In this document: piece after piece, positions 13,349 to 16,915 of the stretch
Position numbering within the stretch: position 1 is the first letter of the stretch
Layout of the letters: each line of letters starts with the position of its first letter
Source of the DNA: an uncultured Angelakisella sp.
Lineage (GTDB): Bacteria; Bacillota; Clostridia; Oscillospirales; Ruminococcaceae
Direction of reading: 5' to 3'
Assembly (NCBI GenBank): GCA_910585525.1
Contig: CAJUFR010000046.1
Location: forward strand, 1 to 16,915
DNA length: 16,915 nucleotides
Translations under genes and position numbers: made by a program
Notes under the pieces: model-generated
What the model saw: the letters and a program-made list of their open reading frames with translations, nothing else
Database searches by the model: none
What the model was told of the DNA's origin: nothing

Positions 13349-14399
13349 GGCGCTTTACCCCCTCTCGCTGCAATTCCCGGATATGCTCCGGCGGCTCCAC
13401 CTTGGGGGCCCTGGGGTCCAGCAGCCAGGTGCGGGCCTTATGGGTGGGGCTCACCTCAAAGTAGGGGGGCCGCTCCTCAAAGTCGATCTTGAGGGCATGG
13501 GGGTTCCGGGGGGCGAAGGCGTCCCCCTTCACCTCGGTAAAGAGGTTGGGCGGGACCCCCTGGATGGAGTACAACTCCTGCCCCTTGATGCCCAGCTGGG
13601 GCAGGCTGGACAGCAGCGCCCAGGTGTAGGGGTGCTTGGGGGTGTAGAACACCTCCTCGCAGCTGCCGATCTCCACGATATCACCGGCGTACATCACCGC
13701 GATGCGGTCGGCCACGTTGGCCACCACCCCCAGGTCGTGGGTGATGTAGATGGTGGTAAGGTCGTATTTCTTTTTCAGGTCCTTCAGAAGGCTCAGTATC
13801 TGGGCCTGGATGGTGACATCCAGGGCGGTGGTGGGCTCGTCGCAGATCAGTATCTTGGGCCGGCAGGCCACGGCGATGGCGATGACCACCCGCTGGCGCA
13901 TGCCGCCGGAAAACTCGTGGGGGTACTGGCCGTACCGGCTCTCCGGGTCGGGGATGCCCACATCACTGAGACATTCCAGCACCTTGCTTTTCAGGGCGGC
14001 CCCCCGCAGCCCCTGGTGGATGGCGATGGCCTCCCCGATCTGGCTGCCGATGGTCTTGAGGGGGTTGAGGCTGGTCATGGGGTCCTGGAGGACCATGGCG
14101 ATCTCCCTGCCCCGTATCTCCCGCCACTGTTTTTCGGTGGTAAAGGCGGCAAGGTCCATGCCGTTGTAGAGGATCTGGCCCCCGGCGATCTGGCCGTTCT
14201 GGTCCAGCAGGCCCATAAAGGTCTTGGTAAAGACGCTTTTGCCGGAGCCGGATTCCCCCACGATGGCAAGGCTCTCCCCCTGGTACAGGTCCAGGGAGAT
14301 GCCCCGGATGGCGTTGAGGACCCGCCCCCGGAGGTTGAATTTAACATCCAGGTCCCGCACCGAGAGGATGACCGGGGCCGTCGCTGTGGCTTCTGCCAT
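13338..14399 (-). CDS. oppD: Oligopeptide ABC transporter ATP-binding protein OppD
   Basis: The 353-aa ATPase has Walker A GESGSGKS (48-55), VLQDPMTSLNPLKTIGSQI, signature FSGGM (163-167), Walker B ILICDE (183-188) and ITHDLGVVA. The C-terminal peptide-transporter region carries KHPYTWALLSSLPQ and the PP-N-F motif of the oligopeptide/dipeptide domain (GVPPNLF). The last 30 residues form a charged tail. ATG 14399 follows AAAGGAGGT with 8-nt spacing. It pairs with OppF as a heterodimer at the membrane. Confidence 0.94.
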   Translation of the reverse strand: MAEATATAPVILSVRDLDVKFNLRGRVLNAIRGISLDLYQGESLAIVGESGSGKSVFTKTFMGLLDQNGQIAGGQILYNGMDLAAFTTEKQWREIRGREIAMVLQDPMTSLNPLKTIGSQIGEAIAIHQGLRGAALKSKVLECLSDVGIPDPESRYGQYPHEFSGGMRQRVVIAIAVACRPKILICDEPTTALDVTIQAQILSLLKDLKKKYDLTTIYITHDLGVVANVADRIAVMYAGDIVEIGSCEEVFYTPKHPYTWALLSSLPQLGIKGQELYSIQGVPPNLFTEVKGDAFAPRNPHALKIDFEERPPYFEVSPTHKARTWLLDPRAPKVEPPEHIRELQREGVKRHGG

Positions 14400-14414
14400 G
14401 GTGAGAGACCTCCT

Positions 14415-15404
14415 TTACAGGTGATTTTTGGGGTCGGCGGCATCGGCGAAGGCGTTGCCGATGATGTAGAAGGAAACGGTGACGAAGCTGAGCACCACCG
14501 CCGGGAAGATGAGCTGGTACCGCAGCGATTCGTACATCAGCAGCCCCCGTCCGCTGTTGATGAGGTTGCCCAGGGAGGGGATGGCTACCGGCAGACCCAG
14601 GCCGATGTAGGTGAGGAACACCTCGTTGCCGATGGCCTCCGGGATGGTGGTGGCGATGCGCAGCATCATGACGCTGACCAGATAGGGCAGCAGGTTCTTG
14701 ACGATGATCCGCCAGGTGGGGGTGCCCAGGCACCGGGAGGCCAGGTTATAGTCCCGGTCCCGGATGATGACGATCTGGTTGCGGATGAACCGGGCCATCT
14801 TCAGCCAGCTGGTGAGGCACATGGCCAGGATGATGGTGGACATGCTGGGGCGCAGGATGTAGGAGATGAGGATGAGCATGATGGTCTGGGGGATGTTGTC
14901 GGCGATGTTGTAGATGCTGGTCAACAGGTGGTCCAGCTGCCGGACATACCCCCACAGCACCCCCATGGTGATGCCCAGGACGATCTCGGAGCAGGCCACG
15001 GCGAAGCCGATAAAGAGGGATGTGCGGGTGCCGCTCCAGACCATGCTCCACAGGTCCTGGCCGATGGAGTTGGTGCCGAAGATGAACTCGTCGTTGGGGG
15101 GGATGTTCATCAGCATCATGCCGGTGTCCGGGTCGTTGTTGATGAGGGTGGCGGGGCGCTGCCCCGGCAGGTGGGGCTGCACGATGGTGAAGAGCAGGAT
15201 GGCGGCCAGCAGCACAAGGAGGGTCACCGCCACCCGGTTTTTGAAGAACATGCGGAAGGTGGAGCCCCAGTAGGAGTAATCCGACCAGGCCACCTTTTCC
15301 CCGGCGCTCTCGTCGTACTCGGCAAAGGTGAAGGCGTCGGCGGCGATGGCTTGGGTGACCCCTTCGGTCACCTGGTCCACCGGGCCGTCCAGGAACTTTT
15401 TCAT
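14415..15404 (-). CDS. oppC: Oligopeptide ABC transporter permease OppC
   Basis: This 329-aa membrane protein has a long cytoplasmic N-terminus (about 1-55) and a first membrane segment at about 57-75. The conserved GTNSIGQDLWSMVWSGTRTSL stretch follows at 110-130. The EAA coupling loop is about 221-241 (ASRCLGTPTWRIIVKNLLP) and contacts the ATPases. The extracytoplasmic insert between membrane segments 1 and 2 is typical of OppC. The start overlaps the oppB stop by 1 bp (TGATG), so translation is coupled. Confidence 0.93.
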   Translation of the reverse strand: MKKFLDGPVDQVTEGVTQAIAADAFTFAEYDESAGEKVAWSDYSYWGSTFRMFFKNRVAVTLLVLLAAILLFTIVQPHLPGQRPATLINNDPDTGMMLMNIPPNDEFIFGTNSIGQDLWSMVWSGTRTSLFIGFAVACSEIVLGITMGVLWGYVRQLDHLLTSIYNIADNIPQTIMLILISYILRPSMSTIILAMCLTSWLKMARFIRNQIVIIRDRDYNLASRCLGTPTWRIIVKNLLPYLVSVMMLRIATTIPEAIGNEVFLTYIGLGLPVAIPSLGNLINSGRGLLMYESLRYQLIFPAVVLSFVTVSFYIIGNAFADAADPKNHL

Positions 15405-16348
15405 CAGCGAGCGCCTCCTTTCTCTGCAAAGGTGATGCGGGGGTCACACAGGCCCATCATCAGGTCCCCCAGCAGCAGCCCCAGGATGCCCAGGGCGGCG
15501 TAGATGAGCACCAGGGCCTGGACCATGGCGTTGTCCTGCCGCTGGATGACATCCACCAGCAGCCCCCCCATCCCCGGCACCGAGTAGAGGGATTCCACAT
15601 AGATGGAACCCATGGCGGTCTGGAGGATCAGGGTGGGGATGGTCTGGATCAGGGGGACGAAGGCGTTGGGGAAAACATGGCTGGCCATGATGACCGAATT
15701 TTTGACCCCCTTGGCCCGGGCCAGCCGGACATAGTCCTTGTTCAACTCGTCCACCATGTACCGCCGCATCCACAGGGCAAAGGTGGCGGTGTTGTAAAGG
15801 GAGAGGGAGATGGTGGGCAGGATCCAACTCATCAGGTTGGCTTCCTTAAAGAGCATGGGGAGGGAGAAGGCGTCGGTGAGGTAGGTCTGGATAAAGAGGT
15901 GGTACACCGCCTGGGGGATGGCCATCACCAGCACCACAAAGCCCATCCCCAGCTTATCCGGGATGTTCCCCTTGAACCGGGTCATCAGCACCCCCAGGGG
16001 GATGCCCGCCACCAGGCTGATGCCCATGGCCATCAGCCCCATGCGGATGGAGACGGGGGCCTTGTCGGCCAATATCTCGGTGATGGCGACGTTGGGACGG
16101 TAGATCCAGGAGGTGCCGAAGTCCCCCTTCAGCAGCCCCTGGTAGAACTTCAGCAGCTGCACCGGCAGCGGGTCCCGCAGGCCCATCTCGGTGAGGATGG
16201 TCTCCTTCTGTATCTCGCTCATCTTGTCGTAGTTGGCCCCAAGGTAGCCTTCCTCCGGCATCATGCGCAGCAGGCAGAAGATGATGGTGATGATGATGAA
16301 CAGGGTCAGGACCGCCTGGCCCAGCCGCTTGGCGACGTACTTCAGCAA
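15404..16348 (-). CDS. oppB: Oligopeptide ABC transporter permease OppB
   Basis: The 314-aa permease starts with the usual MLKYVAKRLGQAVLTLF and a first membrane segment at about 9-29. An extracytoplasmic loop with LRDPLPVQLLKFYQGLLKGDFG is a hallmark of OppB/DppB proteins. The EAA loop at about 206-230 (YVRLARAKGVKNSVIMASHV) couples to the ATPases. It forms the channel with OppC. It is 194 bp from the upstream binding-protein gene, and that gap holds two strong hairpins that could reduce permease expression relative to the binding protein. Confidence 0.93.
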   Translation of the reverse strand: MLKYVAKRLGQAVLTLFIIITIIFCLLRMMPEEGYLGANYDKMSEIQKETILTEMGLRDPLPVQLLKFYQGLLKGDFGTSWIYRPNVAITEILADKAPVSIRMGLMAMGISLVAGIPLGVLMTRFKGNIPDKLGMGFVVLVMAIPQAVYHLFIQTYLTDAFSLPMLFKEANLMSWILPTISLSLYNTATFALWMRRYMVDELNKDYVRLARAKGVKNSVIMASHVFPNAFVPLIQTIPTLILQTAMGSIYVESLYSVPGMGGLLVDVIQRQDNAMVQALVLIYAALGILGLLLGDLMMGLCDPRITFAEKGGAR

Positions 16349-16404
16349 AACGGAACAGCTCCTTTTCTTGGTGGAGTCGGGGAGGTTGCTCTTGCAGACT
16401 CAGG

Positions 16405-16430
16405 CCCCGGGGCCACCGGTGGCCCCGGGG
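16405..16430. repeat. Perfect 26-bp GC palindrome between oppA and oppB
   Basis: CCCCGGGGCCACC and its exact reverse complement adjoin with no spacer (13 + 13). Flanking CAGG and CCTG can extend it with an internal loop. As RNA it gives a very stable stem with a tight loop. There is no adjacent U-tract, so it is not a canonical terminator. Confidence 0.7.
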
Positions 16431-16458
16431 GCTCAGCCTGCAAAGGGGGCTGCAAGTC

Positions 16459-16495
16459 CCCAAGCCGGACGGGCATTGAGCCCGCCCGGCTTGGG
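16459..16495 (-). promoter_or_regulatory. 16-bp RNA hairpin after the oppA stop
   Basis: On the minus strand CCCAAGCCGG-G-CGGGC pairs with GCCCG-U-CCGGCUUGGG around loop UCAAU; the single odd pair is a G-U wobble, which supports the minus strand as the transcribed one. It sits about 48 nt after the binding-protein stop and lacks a U-tract. A likely role is 3'-end stabilisation or processing of oppA mRNA; partial termination is possible. Confidence 0.6.
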
Positions 16496-16542
16496 TAACG
16501 CGAAGGGATCAGTTTTTCCTCAAACACACAGCGCGGGGGGTC

Positions 16543-16915
16543 TTATTGGGCTGCCAGGGCGGCTTCCCGCTCCTTGTCCCACTGCTCCGCCGCGGCCTGG
16601 TACTCCTCCAGGTTCATGGGCTTATCCAGCAGCTTGGCGCCCTTGTACTTAAGGCTGGAGACGCCGAAGGGGGCGAAGGGACGGTCAAAGGGGCTGACCA
16701 GGTTGACGCAGTAGCCGTCGTTCTTCACGGCGAAGGGGATGATGAAGGCGTGGTCGATGAAGTAAGCCTCGGCCTCGGCGAACTTGTTGTACCGGGCGGA
16801 GATATCCAGCTTCTCGGCCTTGGCCTCGTCCACCATCTTGTTGTAAATCTTTACCTTTGCGCCGATGAACTCCTCCTCCAGGCCCAGGGCGGCGGCATCC
16901 TCGGCGGTGTAGGTC
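16543..16915 (-). CDS. oppA: Peptide ABC transporter substrate-binding protein OppA (C-terminal part)
   Basis: Only the last 124 codons lie in the window; the gene runs past the right edge. The visible part (KIYNKMVDEAKAE, RYNKFAEAEAYFIDHAFIIP, KYKGAKLL) has the features of the C-terminal lobe of family 5 solute-binding proteins. In these the AEAYFIDHAFIIPF-like stretch precedes the closing strands and a GVSSLKYKG-type end. The open frame continues to the window edge upstream of the internal ATG at 16836, so that ATG is not the start. It is the first visible gene of the operon and delivers peptides to OppBC. The lipoprotein signal expected at its N-terminus is outside the window. Confidence 0.85.
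   Translation of the reverse strand, partial: TYTAEDAAALGLEEEFIGAKVKIYNKMVDEAKAEKLDISARYNKFAEAEAYFIDHAFIIPFAVKNDGYCVNLVSPFDRPFAPFGVSSLKYKGAKLLDKPMNLEEYQAAAEQWDKEREAALAAQ

Noticed and set aside
13242..15503. Long plus-strand open frame (753 codons) opposite oppC and oppD
   Set aside because: Antisense shadow with D/G/H/V-rich composition; the opposing frames carry clear ABC transporter motifs.
16459..16495. Possible tRNA in the oppA-oppB gap
   Set aside because: There is one long hairpin but no cloverleaf, no T-loop GGTTC-type sequence and no acceptor stem.

Overview
The window looks like the chromosome of a GC-rich, low-molecular-weight-flora type Firmicute, most plausibly a gut Oscillospiraceae relative (Flavonifractor / Lawsonibacter / Intestinimonas-like). 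This is inferred from strong GGAGG-type ribosome binding sites, TTGACA/TATAAT-type promoters, a maf-mreB-mreC-mreD-mrdA order, and a sigma factor paired with a DUF4179-type membrane protein. No rRNA or other taxonomic marker is present, so the assignment is tentative. No tRNA, rRNA, CRISPR array, insertion sequence or transposase was seen.

Layout. Bases 200-1803 (+) hold an ECF-like sigma factor translationally coupled to its likely membrane anti-sigma partner. A perfect 14-bp-stem hairpin then separates them from a convergent WYL-domain regulator (1858-2865, -). Next comes a compact divergent pair: an XRE helix-turn-helix/dUTPase fusion (2975-3607, -) and an uncalled 52-codon ribbon-helix-helix-like gene (3691-3849, +). 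They share an intergenic region in which two good sigma-A promoters overlap face to face, and the spacer of each holds a 20-bp dyad. From 3870 to 12190 everything is on the minus strand. Read in the direction of transcription this is maf, mreB, mreC, mreD, PBP2 (mrdA), zapA and a U32/RlhA-like protein: a cell-elongation and division cluster with a housekeeping nucleotide pyrophosphatase. From 12407 to the right edge is an oligopeptide ABC transporter operon, oppA (partial)-oppB-oppC-oppD-oppF, also on the minus strand.

The least expected structure is a family of four dispersed intergenic elements (about 2891-2977, 6464-6546, 10249-10365, 12312-12395). Each sits directly behind the 3' end of a minus-strand gene and in the same orientation. 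They share an AGWCTCCAGGCA end, a nested stem-loop whose stems change sequence but stay paired, and a GC-rich hairpin. In three copies the last base of that hairpin is the G of the upstream gene's TAG stop codon. This looks like a structured mobile or 3'-end element; I cannot match it to a named family from the sequence alone.

The second notable system is the XRE-dUTPase / RHH divergent switch. Its promoter geometry suggests mutually exclusive transcription controlled by the two encoded DNA-binding domains. Whether it is a prophage remnant, a nucleotide-sensing regulator or a defence-related switch cannot be decided here.
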